Part shown: in pieces, positions 9,324 through 18,895 of the stretch | Numbering within the stretch: the first letter of the stretch is position 1 | Layout of the letters: each line of letters begins with the position of its first letter | Source: Telmatospirillum sp. | GTDB taxonomy: Bacteria > Pseudomonadota > Alphaproteobacteria > Rhodospirillales > Magnetospirillaceae | Assembly: GCA_031291415.1 (NCBI GenBank) | Contig: JARLJB010000182.1 | Location: 39,895 to 103,894, forward strand | DNA: 64,000 nt | Direction: 5' to 3' | Made by a program: the position numbers and the translations under genes | Notes under the pieces: generated by a model | The model's database searches: none | Seen by the model: the letters and a program-made list of their open reading frames with translations, nothing else | Told to the model about the DNA's origin: nothing

Positions 9324-10316
9324 ATGTTTCCGCTGTTTGCCGCGGGCGGGCCGATCGATCCGTTGATGGTCTTGGTAGGCGCCCTGATCCTCGATGCCAT
9401 CCTTGGCGATCCTCCGTGGCTATGGCGGACGATCCCTCATCCCGTCGCGCTGATCGGCTATCTGATCGGCTTTCTCGACGACAAGCTCAATCGCGATCGG
9501 CGTAGCGAGGTCGACCGTCGTCTGCGCGGCGTTCTGGTGGTGATCGGCATGGTTCTGGGTGCCGCGGCCCTGGGCTTGGCGGTTACCGAATTGCGTCGTC
9601 GCTGGTTTTGGGGGTGGGCGATCGAGGGCGTCCTGATCTGGATGCTGATCGCCCAACGCAGCCTGTTCGGTCACGTGGCATCCGTGGCCCGTGCTCTTGA
9701 CCGCGAAGGACTGGCTGGAGGACGCCGGGCCGTTGCCAAGATCGTCGGCCGCGATCCCGAAAGTCTCGACCAGTTCGGCGTGGCCCGCGCCGCCATCGAA
9801 TCCTGCGCCGAAAACTTTTCCGACGCGGTGGTGGCCCCGGTGTTCTGGTATGTGCTGTTCGGTTTTCCCGGCATGCTGGTCTATAAAACCGTCAACACCA
9901 TGGACAGCATGATCGGCCATCGTTCCGAGCAATATCTGGAATTTGGCATGGCGGCCGCTCGCCTCGACGACGCGATGAATCTGCTGCCGGCCCGCCTGTC
10001 GGGCGTACTGCTGTCGCTGGCCTGCCTGTTCGTGCCGGGCGGTCATCCGGTCACGGCGCTTCGGGTGATGTGGCGCGACCACGGACATCACCGCTCTCCC
10101 AATTCCGGCTGGCCGGAGTCGGCAATCGCCGGCGGTCTGGACCTGTCGTTGGCCGGTCCACGGAAATATCCCGGCTATGTGGCGCAGGAAAAGTGGATCG
10201 GTGATGGCCGGGCGCGGGCGACGACCATGGACATCCGTCGTGCCCTGATGGTTCTGGCCGTGGCCTGCCTGCTCGATGTCGGCTTGGTGATCCTGGCGGT
10301 CCTGGCGCAGGAGTGA
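9324..10316 (+). CDS. cobD: Adenosylcobinamide-phosphate synthase CobD/CbiB
   Basis: 330-residue multi-pass membrane enzyme that attaches aminopropanol (or its phosphate) to adenosylcobyric acid to give adenosylcobinamide (phosphate). The motifs GDPPWLWRTIPHPVALIG near the N-terminus, ESCAENFSDAVVAPVFWY in the middle, and GHRSEQYLEFG with ARLDDAMNLLPARL are diagnostic. The length is normal (about 310-330). It converges on cobQ, 37 bp away, so it lies at the edge of the cobalamin operon but is transcribed separately. No riboswitch was seen in front of it. Confidence 0.95.
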   Translation: MFPLFAAGGPIDPLMVLVGALILDAILGDPPWLWRTIPHPVALIGYLIGFLDDKLNRDRRSEVDRRLRGVLVVIGMVLGAAALGLAVTELRRRWFWGWAIEGVLIWMLIAQRSLFGHVASVARALDREGLAGGRRAVAKIVGRDPESLDQFGVARAAIESCAENFSDAVVAPVFWYVLFGFPGMLVYKTVNTMDSMIGHRSEQYLEFGMAAARLDDAMNLLPARLSGVLLSLACLFVPGGHPVTALRVMWRDHGHHRSPNSGWPESAIAGGLDLSLAGPRKYPGYVAQEKWIGDGRARATTMDIRRALMVLAVACLLDVGLVILAVLAQE

Positions 10317-10353
10317 TCTTCGCCGTCCTTGGCACGGCGCATCACGCGTCCCG

Positions 10354-11832
10354 TCAGCGGATGCCGGCGATCCTCAGGATTTCCGTCACGTCGAGATGGC
10401 GTTCGATGTGGTCGGCCAAATCATCCAGAACCTGCTCGACCATGGCGTCATAGGCCAGATCGCTGTCGCGGCCGGGCCGCAAGGTGGCGAGAAAGGCGCG
10501 GCGAAAGCCGTCAGCCGCGAACAATCCGTGCAGGTAGCATCCCATCACCCGGCCGTCGGCCGAAACCGCTCCGTCGGGCCGGCCGTCGAGGGTGAGCAGC
10601 GGACGCGTCCGATCGGGTCCTTCGGTTCGTCCCATATGCATCTCGTAACCGCGCACCTCCTGGCCGAGGCCGTGGCCGGAAATCTGGCGGAGAGTCTTCT
10701 CGCCGGTCATTTCGGTGGCGATATCAAGCAGGCCGAGCCCGGCCACCGCGCCGGGTGGCCCCTCGATCCCTTGTGGATCGGAAATACGGGTTCCCAGCAT
10801 CTGATATCCGGCGCACAAGCCGATGACATGCCCGCCATGGCGCAGATAGGCGGCGAGATCGACGTCCCAGCCCTGGGCGCGCAGAAAGGTCAGGTCGGCG
10901 ATGGTGGCCTTCGACCCAGGCAGGATGATCAGATCGGCATCCTGCGGCAACGGCTCGCCCGGCGCGATGAACGACAGCGCGACATCGGATTCGGCGGCCA
11001 GGGGATCGCAGTCGTCGAAATTGGCGATGCGCGGCAGTCGGGGAACGGCAATGCGAAGTTGACCGTCGCTCGTCCCGCCGGAGTTCAGCGAGCTTGAGTC
11101 CTCGGCGGGCAGGCGGCCGGCCTTGGCGAACCAGGGAAGGACGCCAAGGCCGGGCCAGCCGGTCCGGTCTTCGATCAGACCGACAGCCGGCTCGAACAGC
11201 GCCGGATCGCCCCGGAATTTATTGATGACCCATCCTTTGATCCGCCGGCGTTCGGCGTCGGGAAGCAGGGCATGGGTGCCGACCAGCGAGGCGATGACGC
11301 CGCCACGGTCGATATCGCCGATGAGAATGACCGGCACGTCGGCGGCCTCGGCGAATCCCATGTTGGCGATGTCGTTGGCGCGGAGGTTGACCTCGGCGGC
11401 GCTGCCGGCCCCCTCGACCACCACCAGATCGCGTCCCTGACCGATCAGATGGAAGCTCTCGAGAACCTGGGGCAGCAGGGTCGGTTTCAGGGTGTGATAG
11501 TCCTGGGCGCCGGTATTGCCAACCACCCGGCCCTGGACGACGACCTGGGCGCCGACCTCGCTTTGCGGTTTCAACAGGACGGGATTCATGTGGCGGCTGG
11601 GTTCAAGCCGGCAAGCCCGCGCCTGCAGCGCCTGGGCCCGGCCGATTTCGCCGCCGTCGCCGGTGACGGCGGCGTTGTTCGACATGTTTTGCGGTTTGAA
11701 GGGCGCCACCGAGAGACCCCGGCGGCAGGCGGCGCGGCACAGGCCGGCGACCAGCAGTGACTTGCCGACGTCCGAGCCGGTACCCTGGAGCATGACGGCC
11801 GCCGGCGCCCTCGTCTTTTTTTCAGCGGGCAA
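10354..11832 (-). CDS. cobQ: Cobyric acid synthase CobQ
   Basis: Up to 492 residues. Glutamine amidotransferase that amidates four side chains of adenosylcobyrinate diamide to give cobyric acid. An N-terminal P-loop-like ATPase domain ([16 protein letters not shown]) is followed by a C-terminal class-I amidotransferase domain with the nucleophile Cys in [10 protein letters not shown] and a His in [12 protein letters not shown] at 11832 gives a family-like N-terminus and overlaps the preceding SYLF gene by 11 bp; ATG 11793 would start directly at the P-loop strand. Last gene of the riboswitch-controlled operon. Confidence 0.94.
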   Translation of the reverse strand: MPAEKKTRAPAAVMLQGTGSDVGKSLLVAGLCRAACRRGLSVAPFKPQNMSNNAAVTGDGGEIGRAQALQARACRLEPSRHMNPVLLKPQSEVGAQVVVQGRVVGNTGAQDYHTLKPTLLPQVLESFHLIGQGRDLVVVEGAGSAAEVNLRANDIANMGFAEAADVPVILIGDIDRGGVIASLVGTHALLPDAERRRIKGWVINKFRGDPALFEPAVGLIEDRTGWPGLGVLPWFAKAGRLPAEDSSSLNSGGTSDGQLRIAVPRLPRIANFDDCDPLAAESDVALSFIAPGEPLPQDADLIILPGSKATIADLTFLRAQGWDVDLAAYLRHGGHVIGLCAGYQMLGTRISDPQGIEGPPGAVAGLGLLDIATEMTGEKTLRQISGHGLGQEVRGYEMHMGRTEGPDRTRPLLTLDGRPDGAVSADGRVMGCYLHGLFAADGFRRAFLATLRPGRDSDLAYDAMVEQVLDDLADHIERHLDVTEILRIAGIR

Positions 11833-12499
11833 GGATGTCTCGCAACCGGTCGGCCTGCGGATTGTTCATCGCGTTATCGAGGACGATGGCCCGCGACGAG
11901 ACGTTCTGCCCGTAATAGCTGGCGTTCCATGATTCGCGCGGTGACAGCGCCGTTCCTTCGAGTGACAGGCCGCCGTAGAGGCCGACGCCCGACAGGGCGA
12001 CGGCGGTGATGTCGGCCCCCAGGTTGCTGGTGGTCGAGGCGCCCATCCCGGCTCCGACGACCAGGACGGTGACGCCGGCATCGGCTCCGAAGCGGAACTG
12101 ATTGGCGAGAATGGCCTGCAACGCCTTGTCGCTGTTGATAATGAAGACGATGGAGCTGCTTTCCAGGCCGATCTGCAAGCCCAGACTGCCGCCTTCCATG
12201 GTGTAGAAGGCCGGGTAGCTCCAACTGCCGTCGGGTTGGTGAACCATCAGGATGCCGTTGCCATATTGGCCGCCCAGGATGAATCCGCCTTTGTAAAGAT
12301 CGGGAATGATCAGAAGGGCGCGGCTCTTGTGCAGATCGTCGAGGAAGCTCCGCTGGAAATTGTTGTCGGTCTTCAGCCGTTCGATGGTGGAAGCGGCGCT
12401 GTTGACGGTCTTCTGCTGGTCGACTTGGGCCATGGCCGGCCAGGCGGTGAAGGTGAACAGGGTGAGGGCAAGGACGGCAAGGCCACGCAAATATGTCAT
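11822..12499 (-). CDS. SYLF/YSC84-domain exported protein within the cob operon
   Basis: 225 residues with a signal peptide ([19 protein letters not shown]). The mature part matches the SYLF (Ysc84) family: a helical N-terminal stretch, [19 protein letters not shown], then Gly-rich beta-type sequence ending [25 protein letters not shown] proteins bind phosphoinositides in eukaryotes; the bacterial role is not established. It is tightly packed, 2 bp after cobO and overlapping cobQ, so it should be co-transcribed under the B12 riboswitch although no cobalamin step is known for the family. Confidence 0.88.
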   Translation of the reverse strand: MTYLRGLAVLALTLFTFTAWPAMAQVDQQKTVNSAASTIERLKTDNNFQRSFLDDLHKSRALLIIPDLYKGGFILGGQYGNGILMVHQPDGSWSYPAFYTMEGGSLGLQIGLESSSIVFIINSDKALQAILANQFRFGADAGVTVLVVGAGMGASTTSNLGADITAVALSGVGLYGGLSLEGTALSPRESWNASYYGQNVSSRAIVLDNAMNNPQADRLRDILAR

Positions 12500-12501
12500 C
12501 T

Positions 12502-13134
12502 CTAGTACTCCACCCCCGGCTGCGCCTTCACACCATCGCGGAAGGGATGCTTGACCAGGGTCATTTCGGTCACGAGGTCGGCGGCGGCGAGCAAAGCGTC
12601 CGGGGCGTTGCGACCGGTCACCACCACATGCTGGCCGGCCGGGCGCGCTTCGATTGCTGCCAGGACCGGCTCGATGGGGAGGTAGCCATACCGTAGGACG
12701 ACATTCAACTCGTCGAGGACGACCATGGCGTATTCGGGGTCGGCGAGCAAGGTCTGGGCTTCCGTCCAGGCCCGCTCGGCGGCGGCGATGTCGCGGGCGC
12801 GATCCTGGGTTTCCCAGGTGAATCCCTCGCCCATCGCCTTGAAGGTCACCAGATCGCCAAAAGAGGTCAGAGCGCGGCGTTCCGCAGTGTCCCAGGCGCC
12901 CTTGATGAATTGGATGATGCCGACACGAAAGCCATGACCGACACAGCGCAGCGCCATGCCGAAAGCGGCCGAGGATTTTCCCTTGCCGGCGCCGGTATGA
13001 ACGATCAGCAGCCTCCGGGTTTCCGTTTTCCTGGCCATCAGCCGGTCGCGCGCCGCTTTTTTCTTGGCCATCTTCTCGTGATGGCGAGGGTCAGGGTCGA
13101 TGTCTGTAATGGTTCCGTCTGTTTCCGAGGTCAT
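12502..13134 (-). CDS. cobO: Cob(I)yrinic acid a,c-diamide adenosyltransferase (CobO/BtuR type)
   Basis: 210 residues. Transfers the adenosyl group from ATP to Co(I) corrinoids, the upper-ligand step of B12 synthesis. The P-loop is HTGAGKGKSSAAFG, followed by RVGIIQFIKGAW, the VVLDELN acidic motif and a C-terminal HPFRDGVKAQPGVEY, all typical of CobO/CobA. ATG 13134 overlaps the cobN stop as ATGA. The reading frame continues upstream within cobN but without homology. It precedes the SYLF gene by 2 bp. Confidence 0.94.
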   Translation of the reverse strand: MTSETDGTITDIDPDPRHHEKMAKKKAARDRLMARKTETRRLLIVHTGAGKGKSSAAFGMALRCVGHGFRVGIIQFIKGAWDTAERRALTSFGDLVTFKAMGEGFTWETQDRARDIAAAERAWTEAQTLLADPEYAMVVLDELNVVLRYGYLPIEPVLAAIEARPAGQHVVVTGRNAPDALLAAADLVTEMTLVKHPFRDGVKAQPGVEY

Positions 13135-16100
13135 GCGGAGCCTTTCAGCAGGTCGTGGGTATCGTTGCGGCGTGGATGCCACAGGCGGCGGTCGATCGCC
13201 TCCTCGAAGCGCGCCGCCATTTCGGCAAGCGCTGCCGGATTGTTCTCGGCCAGGAAGCGATGAACCGTTTCGTCGCGAAGATAAGCATCGAAGAGTGCGT
13301 CGAAATGATGGTCTTTCACGCATCCGGTGGTGGCCGCGAAGGCAAACAGATAATCGACCGTCGCCGCCATTTCGAAGGCGCCCTTGTAGCCATGGCGCAT
13401 GACGCCCGCCAGCCATTTGGGATTGGCCGCCCGGGCGCGGACGACACGGGCGATCTCCTCCTCGAGGGTTCGGATCTTCGGCGTTTCGGGGCGCGAATGG
13501 TCGGGGTGATAGACCGTCGGGGCGACGCCGGACAGCGTTTTGACGGCCGCCGCCATGCCTCCCTCGAACTGGTAGTAGTCGTCCGAGTCGAGCAGGTCAT
13601 GTTCGCGATTGTCCTGGTTTTGGATCACCGCCTCGGCCGTCCGCAGCCGGCGCTCGAACAATCCGTGCTCGGCCGCGCCGGCCGATCCGGCGCCATAGGC
13701 ATAGCCGCCCCAGGCGACATAGGCGCGGGCAAGATCGGCGCTGGTCGACCAGCCTCGCTCGTCGATCAGCGCCTGCAGCCCGGCGCCATAGGCTCCCGGC
13801 TTCGAGCCGAACACCCGAAAACCGGCCCGCCGTTTTGCCTCTTCCGATGACAAACCGTCGGATTGCAGGCGCTCCGCCTCGTCGCGCAGATGAGCGGCCA
13901 GCGGATTGTCGTCGTCGCCTTCATCAAGGGCCGCAACCGCGCGGGCGGCCGAGTCGAACAGATCGATCAGCGCCGGGAACGCATCGCGGAAAAATCCCGA
14001 AACGCGCAAGGTGACGTCGACCCGTGGCCGGTCGAGGACGGAAAGCGGCATGACCTCGAATCCGGTCACCCGTTTCGAGGCGCTGTCCCAGGTCGGCCGG
14101 GCGCCGATCAACGCCAGCGCCTGGGCGATATCGTCGCCGCCGGTCCGCATGTTGCTGGTTCCCCAGGCGCTGATCGCCACGGCGCGCGGCCAGGCGCCGT
14201 GGTCTTGCAAATGGCGTTCGACCAGAAGACCGGCCGATTTCCATCCCAAAGTCCAGGCCGTTGGGGTCGGCACCGCGCGACTGTCGACCGAATAGAAATT
14301 GCGCCCGGTCGGCAGGACGTCGGGTCGTCCCCGCGTCGGCGCGCCGGATGGTCCGGGCGGTACGAAGCGTCCGGCCAGACCCTTCAGCAAGCCTTGAATC
14401 TCCGCATCGCCGCAGGCCTCGACGGCCGGGCGCAGTGCGGTTGCGATCCAGCCAAGCACCGCTGCGGCGCGCGGCCAGGCCTTGACCATCCCGGCGGCTT
14501 TGCCGTCGGCGACCAGAATCCTGGCCAGAATTTCCAGGCGCTCGACGGTGTCGCCGGCGGTGCGCCAGGGATCGTCGCCCTGCTGTGCCAGGACACCCGG
14601 CCGCGGTCCGGTCCACGGCTCGCCGAGCGGTGTGTCCAAGGGATCGAAGGCCAAGGCGAAGTCGTCGGCGAGAGCGCGCAGGAGCGATGCCTGTTCGGGC
14701 GCCGATCCCCGCGGGATGCGGGCCAGCGCCACCAGCAGATCGGTCAGTTGTCCGCCGGTCGGCGCCTGGCCGAAGATATGCAGTCCGTCGCGGATCTGCA
14801 GCTCCTTCAGTTCGCAAAGATGATTGTCGAGTTTCTTGAGAGCGCTCTCGGCCGGGTCGCCGGGCGCGATGCCGCAGTCGACGTCGAGGCCGCTGGTCCG
14901 GGTCAGCGCCAGGATTTCGTCTTTCAGGACCTTGAGCCGGCGCGGGTCAACGGACGCGGCCTCGTAATATTCGTCGACCAATTGTTCCAGTTGGCGCAGC
15001 GGACCGTAGCTCTCGGCGCGCGTCAGCGGCGGCGTCAGGTGATCGATGATCACCGCCTGGCTACGGCGTTTTGCCTGCGTTCCCTCGCCGGGGTCGTTGA
15101 CGATGAAGGGATAGAGATGCGGCATCGGTCCGAGAGCGGCTTCTGGGAAACAGCCGCCGGAGAGGGCGAGAGACTTGCCGGGAAGCCATTCGAGATTGCC
15201 GTGCTTGCCCATATGGACGATGGCATCGGCTCCAAATCCCTCGCGCAGCCAGGCGTAGAAGGCCAGATATCCATGCGGCGGAACCAGAGCCGGGTCGTGA
15301 TAGGTCGCCGCCGGATCGATGTTGTAGCCGCGGGCCGGCTGGATGCCGACGGCGATGTTGCCGAAACGCAGGGCGGAGATGACGAAATGTCCGCAACTGA
15401 GTTCGCCCGGGACAAAGTGCGGATCTTCCTCGGGCGTTCCCCAGCGGTCACCGACGGCGGTTTGCACGGATGCCGGCAGACGTTGGAAAAAGGCGAGATA
15501 ATCCGGCAGCGACAGGGTTTCCCGCACCACGCGCCGGGCACGTTCGGCCAGGTTGTTGGTGGCGCCTTGGCTCAACAGGGTGATCAGCGCGTTGCCGTCA
15601 CGGGGAATGTCGGTCACCCGGTACCCGGCCTTGGCCAAAGCGCCGAGGACCCCGACGGTGGCGGCCGGCGTATCGAGACCAACGCCATTGCCGATCCTGC
15701 CATCGCGGTTGGGATAGTTGGCCAGCACCAAGGCGATATGCCGTTCCGCCTCGGACTTCCGGCGCAGTTTTGCCCAGCCGGCGGCGAGATCGGCGACAAA
15801 GGCGATGCGGTCGGCAACCGGCCGCGTGGCGACGATATCGCATTGGGTTTCATCGTCGCGCCGGGCCGCCGCCTTGAAGGAAACGGCACGTGTGATGATG
15901 CGTCCGTCGACCTCCGGCAGAGCGACGTTCATGGCGATGTCGCGGGCCGCCAGGCCGGCCGTTCCGTCGCGCCAGGCCGTTTCGGTCCCTCCCGAAAAGA
16001 TCACCTGCAGGACAGGACAGTCGGCAGGGCCGAACGGTCCGTCCTTCGGGTGGTCGGGGGCCGCGACCGAAAATCCCGTGGTGTTGAGCACGACGTCGGG

Positions 16101-16859
16101 CGGCCGGGCCTCCAGCAGGGCCTCCAGCGTGGCGACGCTCAAGCGGTCCTTGAGACTGGCGATGAAGATCGGCAGGCAATTGAAGCCCCGTTGCCGCAGT
16201 TCCGCTGTCAGCGCGTCGAGGGCGGCCGTATGGCCCGCCTGGACCAGGGCGCGATAGACGACGATCGCCGCCGTCGGGGCATCGGCCGTCCAGTCGGCGG
16301 TGAGGGCATCGAGCGAGGCCCCGGGAGGATACAGTCCGGCCGGCGGCAACGGCACCGGTTCCCGCCAGCTTTGTTCGATGCCGATCAGGCTGGCGGCGTA
16401 GCGCAACCCCTGTTCGGCGTTGGCGCGGCCGCCATGGACCAGATATTGCCAGAGCCGATGGCAGGCGTCGGCCGGCAGGCTGCTCCAGGCGGCGAGATCG
16501 GCATCCGGTTGGTCGTCTCCCGGCAGGAAGGCCACGGGGCAGCCGGTCTGCCGGCAGACGGCGGCAATCTGCTCAACGCCGAACGGCCAATAGCCGCGGC
16601 CGCCGAGCAGCCGGACGACGACCAGCCGGGCGTGGCGGATCACCGCCTCGACATAAAGATCGACCGACATCGGGTGGCCGAGACGCAGAAGATTGGCCAG
16701 TCGCAGCTCGAATCCGCCGACCGCCGCCTTGGCGTCGGCCAGACAGGCGAGTTCGGTATCGGCCGCCGACAGGATGACGACGTCGCCGGGGGTCTGGCCG
16801 AGATCAACGGCCTTACTGCCGTCGGTGATGCTGCCGGGGGTGGTGGCGAGCAGATGCAT
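13131..16859 (-). CDS. cobN: Cobaltochelatase subunit CobN
   Basis: 1242 residues, normal for CobN. With CobS and CobT (not in this window) it inserts Co(II) into hydrogenobyrinic acid a,c-diamide in an ATP-dependent reaction of the aerobic pathway. Recognisable blocks are LPGDDQPDADLA near the N-terminus, VVLNTTGFSVA, HMGKHGNLEWLPGKSLALSG with its metal-site His residues, and the C-terminal WGGYAYG and KTLSGVAPTVYHPDHSR. It lies 13 bp after cobW and overlaps cobO by 4 bp. Its presence indicates late cobalt insertion rather than the CbiK/CbiX route. Confidence 0.96.
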   Translation of the reverse strand: MHLLATTPGSITDGSKAVDLGQTPGDVVILSAADTELACLADAKAAVGGFELRLANLLRLGHPMSVDLYVEAVIRHARLVVVRLLGGRGYWPFGVEQIAAVCRQTGCPVAFLPGDDQPDADLAAWSSLPADACHRLWQYLVHGGRANAEQGLRYAASLIGIEQSWREPVPLPPAGLYPPGASLDALTADWTADAPTAAIVVYRALVQAGHTAALDALTAELRQRGFNCLPIFIASLKDRLSVATLEALLEARPPDVVLNTTGFSVAAPDHPKDGPFGPADCPVLQVIFSGGTETAWRDGTAGLAARDIAMNVALPEVDGRIITRAVSFKAAARRDDETQCDIVATRPVADRIAFVADLAAGWAKLRRKSEAERHIALVLANYPNRDGRIGNGVGLDTPAATVGVLGALAKAGYRVTDIPRDGNALITLLSQGATNNLAERARRVVRETLSLPDYLAFFQRLPASVQTAVGDRWGTPEEDPHFVPGELSCGHFVISALRFGNIAVGIQPARGYNIDPAATYHDPALVPPHGYLAFYAWLREGFGADAIVHMGKHGNLEWLPGKSLALSGGCFPEAALGPMPHLYPFIVNDPGEGTQAKRRSQAVIIDHLTPPLTRAESYGPLRQLEQLVDEYYEAASVDPRRLKVLKDEILALTRTSGLDVDCGIAPGDPAESALKKLDNHLCELKELQIRDGLHIFGQAPTGGQLTDLLVALARIPRGSAPEQASLLRALADDFALAFDPLDTPLGEPWTGPRPGVLAQQGDDPWRTAGDTVERLEILARILVADGKAAGMVKAWPRAAAVLGWIATALRPAVEACGDAEIQGLLKGLAGRFVPPGPSGAPTRGRPDVLPTGRNFYSVDSRAVPTPTAWTLGWKSAGLLVERHLQDHGAWPRAVAISAWGTSNMRTGGDDIAQALALIGARPTWDSASKRVTGFEVMPLSVLDRPRVDVTLRVSGFFRDAFPALIDLFDSAARAVAALDEGDDDNPLAAHLRDEAERLQSDGLSSEEAKRRAGFRVFGSKPGAYGAGLQALIDERGWSTSADLARAYVAWGGYAYGAGSAGAAEHGLFERRLRTAEAVIQNQDNREHDLLDSDDYYQFEGGMAAAVKTLSGVAPTVYHPDHSRPETPKIRTLEEEIARVVRARAANPKWLAGVMRHGYKGAFEMAATVDYLFAFAATTGCVKDHHFDALFDAYLRDETVHRFLAENNPAALAEMAARFEEAIDRRLWHPRRNDTHDLLKGSA

Positions 16860-16872
16860 CAGCGGTTCCCGC

Positions 16873-17898
16873 TCATCCGTCCAGTCCGCTCCGGATGGCG
16901 GTGGCGATGGCGTCGCGGTCGAGTCCGCGGCGGCCGATGACGACCAACTGTCCGGCCCTTGTTTCGTTCTTGTGCCAGGGGCGGTCGTAATAGCCGGCGA
17001 CTCTGGCGCCGACGGCCTGGATCACGTGACGCATCTCCTTGCCGGCAATCGCCAGGAAGCCTTTCAGGCGAAGGATGTCGTGCGCGGCGATGATGGTTCC
17101 GAGGCGCCGCGTCAGAAGCTCGGGATCGGCGATCGTCGGCAAGGCGACGGCAAAGCTTTCGAAATCGTCGTGATGGTGGTCAAGGACGGTATCGTGAAAG
17201 GTTGGACGCCCATCGAGGTCGTCTTCGGCCGCCGACCCGAGGCCGAGCAGGATGCGGGCGTCGATGGCGCCTTGCCGGGTTGCCACCAGTTTGACGCCGG
17301 GGCGCAGTTTCGCCCGAAGGTTTCGTTCGACGCCCTCCAGTTGGCCGGGGTCGAGCAGGTCCACCTTGTTCAACAAGACCATGTCGGCGCAGGCCAACTG
17401 ATCGCCAAACACTTCCTCGAGCGGGTTGTCGTGGTCGGGCCGGGCCATCTGTTCGGGTGTTGAGGCGAAGCGGCCGGCCGCCCAGGCGGGGCCATCGACC
17501 ACGGCGACGACGCCGTCGACGGTGACCTTGGAGCGGATGTCGGGCCAGTCGAAGGCTTTGACCAGCGGCTTGGGCAGGGCCAGCCCGGAGGTTTCGATGA
17601 CGATGTGCTGGGGTGGCAGAGGTCGCGTCAGCAACTTCTCCATGGCCGGCAGGAATTCGTCGGCCACCGTGCAGCACAGGCAGCCGTTGGCCAGTTCGAT
17701 GATGTCGTCGCAGCCGCAGCCCTCCGCCCCGCAGGCGGCGAGCAGTTCGCCATCGACGCCGACGTCGCCGAACTCGTTGACGATCAGGGCGATGCGCCGT
17801 CCTTCGGCATGGGCGAGAAGGTGGCGGATCAGCGTCGTCTTTCCGGCGCCCAGGAATCCGGTGACGACGGTCGTCGGGATCTTGGAAAACTGGCTCAT
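16873..17898 (-). CDS. cobW: CobW, G3E-family GTPase (metal chaperone)
   Basis: 341 residues of the COG0523/G3E family. An N-terminal GTPase domain has Walker A GFLGAGKTT, the metal-binding CxCC in NGCLCC, and ETSGLALP; a C-terminal CobW_C domain follows. The family delivers metal ions in GTP-dependent fashion, and its position before cobN supports a cobalt-supply role for the chelatase. A His-rich stretch (TVLDHHHDDFESF) in the linker could add metal sites. It overlaps cobU by 4 bp (ATGA). Confidence 0.94.
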   Translation of the reverse strand: MSQFSKIPTTVVTGFLGAGKTTLIRHLLAHAEGRRIALIVNEFGDVGVDGELLAACGAEGCGCDDIIELANGCLCCTVADEFLPAMEKLLTRPLPPQHIVIETSGLALPKPLVKAFDWPDIRSKVTVDGVVAVVDGPAWAAGRFASTPEQMARPDHDNPLEEVFGDQLACADMVLLNKVDLLDPGQLEGVERNLRAKLRPGVKLVATRQGAIDARILLGLGSAAEDDLDGRPTFHDTVLDHHHDDFESFAVALPTIADPELLTRRLGTIIAAHDILRLKGFLAIAGKEMRHVIQAVGARVAGYYDRPWHKNETRAGQLVVIGRRGLDRDAIATAIRSGLDG

Positions 17899-18461
17899 TC
17901 AAAGTCCTTGAGCAGAAGGGGAAGGCCGGCGGCGATGAAGACGACGCGCTGGCAACGTGCGGCAACGGCTTGGTTCAGCCGTCCCGCATGGTCGCGGAAA
18001 CGCCGGGCGAGCGGGTTGTCGGGAACGATGCCCTGGCCGACCTCGTTGGAAACGAAGATGATCGGGCCGGCCAAGTCAGGCAGCGCGCCCACCAGCCGGG
18101 CGATTTCCGCATCGACATCGACATCGGCCTCGCCGAGCAACAGGTTGGAGAGCCACAAGGTCAGGCAATCGACGAGAATTGGACGATCGGGCCGCGCGTG
18201 CCGGGAAAGCGCGGCCGCCAGGTCGAGCGGTTCCTCGACGGTGATCCAGCCGTCGCCGCGCCGTTCCTGGTGGTGGCGGATCCGTTCGGCCATCTCGTCG
18301 TCGCCGGCTTGACCGGTGGCGAGATAAAGCCGTTCCGGCGCGGCGGCGAGCAATGCCTCGGCATAGCTGCTTTTTCCCGACCGGGCGCCGCCAAGGATCA
18401 AAGTCAGGGGGGCCAGGCGGACAGACTGGTCCGCCCCAGGCAATGGGGTAACGTGACGCAA
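17895..18461 (-). CDS. cobU: Adenosylcobinamide kinase / guanylyltransferase CobU (CobP)
   Basis: 188 residues. Phosphorylates adenosylcobinamide and transfers GMP to give adenosylcobinamide-GDP for nucleotide-loop assembly. The P-loop GGARSGKSSYAE, the HHQERRGDGW region with the guanylylated His, VDCLTLWLSNLL and SNEVGQGIVP are all diagnostic. The preferred start is TTG 18461, preceded at seven bases by GGGAGG; no ATG is available before the P-loop. First gene after the B12 riboswitch, so it should be repressed by adenosylcobalamin together with the genes behind it. Confidence 0.93.
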   Translation of the reverse strand: MRHVTPLPGADQSVRLAPLTLILGGARSGKSSYAEALLAAAPERLYLATGQAGDDEMAERIRHHQERRGDGWITVEEPLDLAAALSRHARPDRPILVDCLTLWLSNLLLGEADVDVDAEIARLVGALPDLAGPIIFVSNEVGQGIVPDNPLARRFRDHAGRLNQAVAARCQRVVFIAAGLPLLLKDFE

Positions 18462-18496
18462 AGGCGATCCTCCCTCCGAGGACGAGTCCCAATACC

Positions 18497-18662
18497 GTCT
18501 CCGAGGAGGTCTCCTGGCTTGGGGGTCAACGATAACGGCGCCTTCCCGTCTCCTGGCGGAGCAGTGGCGAGTGCCGCGATCTTTCCCTTCACAGTTGCGG
18601 GGGCAGCGCCGGATCGACCGGACTTCCCTGTCTCAGAACGGACAGCTAACCCTAGCACCGTT
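18497..18662 (-). promoter_or_regulatory. Cobalamin (AdoCbl) riboswitch upstream of cobU
   Basis: Read on the minus strand, the conserved core is complete: AGGGAA, a CCGG stem, GCTGCCCCCGCAACTGTGA (18588-18606), CCACTG, GGGAAGGC, then the B12 box AAGCCAGGAGACC (18508-18520). The segment after the box contains CCTCC that could pair with the GGGAGG ribosome-binding site of cobU, so control is probably at translation initiation (inference). It should govern cobU-cobW-cobN-cobO-SYLF-cobQ. The 5' boundary is approximate. Confidence 0.95.
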
Positions 18663-18780
18663 TCCCATCACGGCTCAAGGGTTGGCATTTTTTCCGGCGG
18701 TACTCACTATGGAGTGGGCTGGAATGGTTGGAGGTTGAGGGGGGCACTTTTTTCAACACCAAGATCACCAGAGCCGGATG

Positions 18781-18895
18781 ATTTTAGACGGGATCGCAGA
18801 GCGATACCGTCTAAAATCTGAATCCGCCTCTATCTCAATAAAGTAGAGGGCGATTCAGACTTTAGATCGAAGCGGTACCGCTTGGATCTAAAGTC
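18781..18895. repeat. Cluster of three consecutive near-perfect stem-loops (REP-like)
   Basis: Stem 1 is 18781-18817 (11-bp outer arms plus 5-bp inner arms), stem 2 is 18819-18857 (14-bp arms with two adjacent mismatches), and stem 3 is 18858-18895 (11-bp arms around a 14-bp palindrome). Part of stem 2 recurs at 59978-60008 with two differences. The 18663-19103 interval has no convincing gene; besides this cluster it holds smaller repeats around CACCAAGAGCACCAAGG and its inverted near-copy (18926-19000). Confidence 0.75.

Noticed and set aside
12502..13416. Longer cobO starting at 13416
   Set aside because: The extension lies wholly inside cobN and has no homology; the ATGA overlap at 13131-13134 is the natural start.
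13863..16940. Long open frame on the plus strand (over 1000 codons) opposite cobN
   Set aside because: It mirrors the codon structure of cobN in a GC-rich genome. The translation has no domain-like pattern, whereas the opposite strand encodes an intact CobN.
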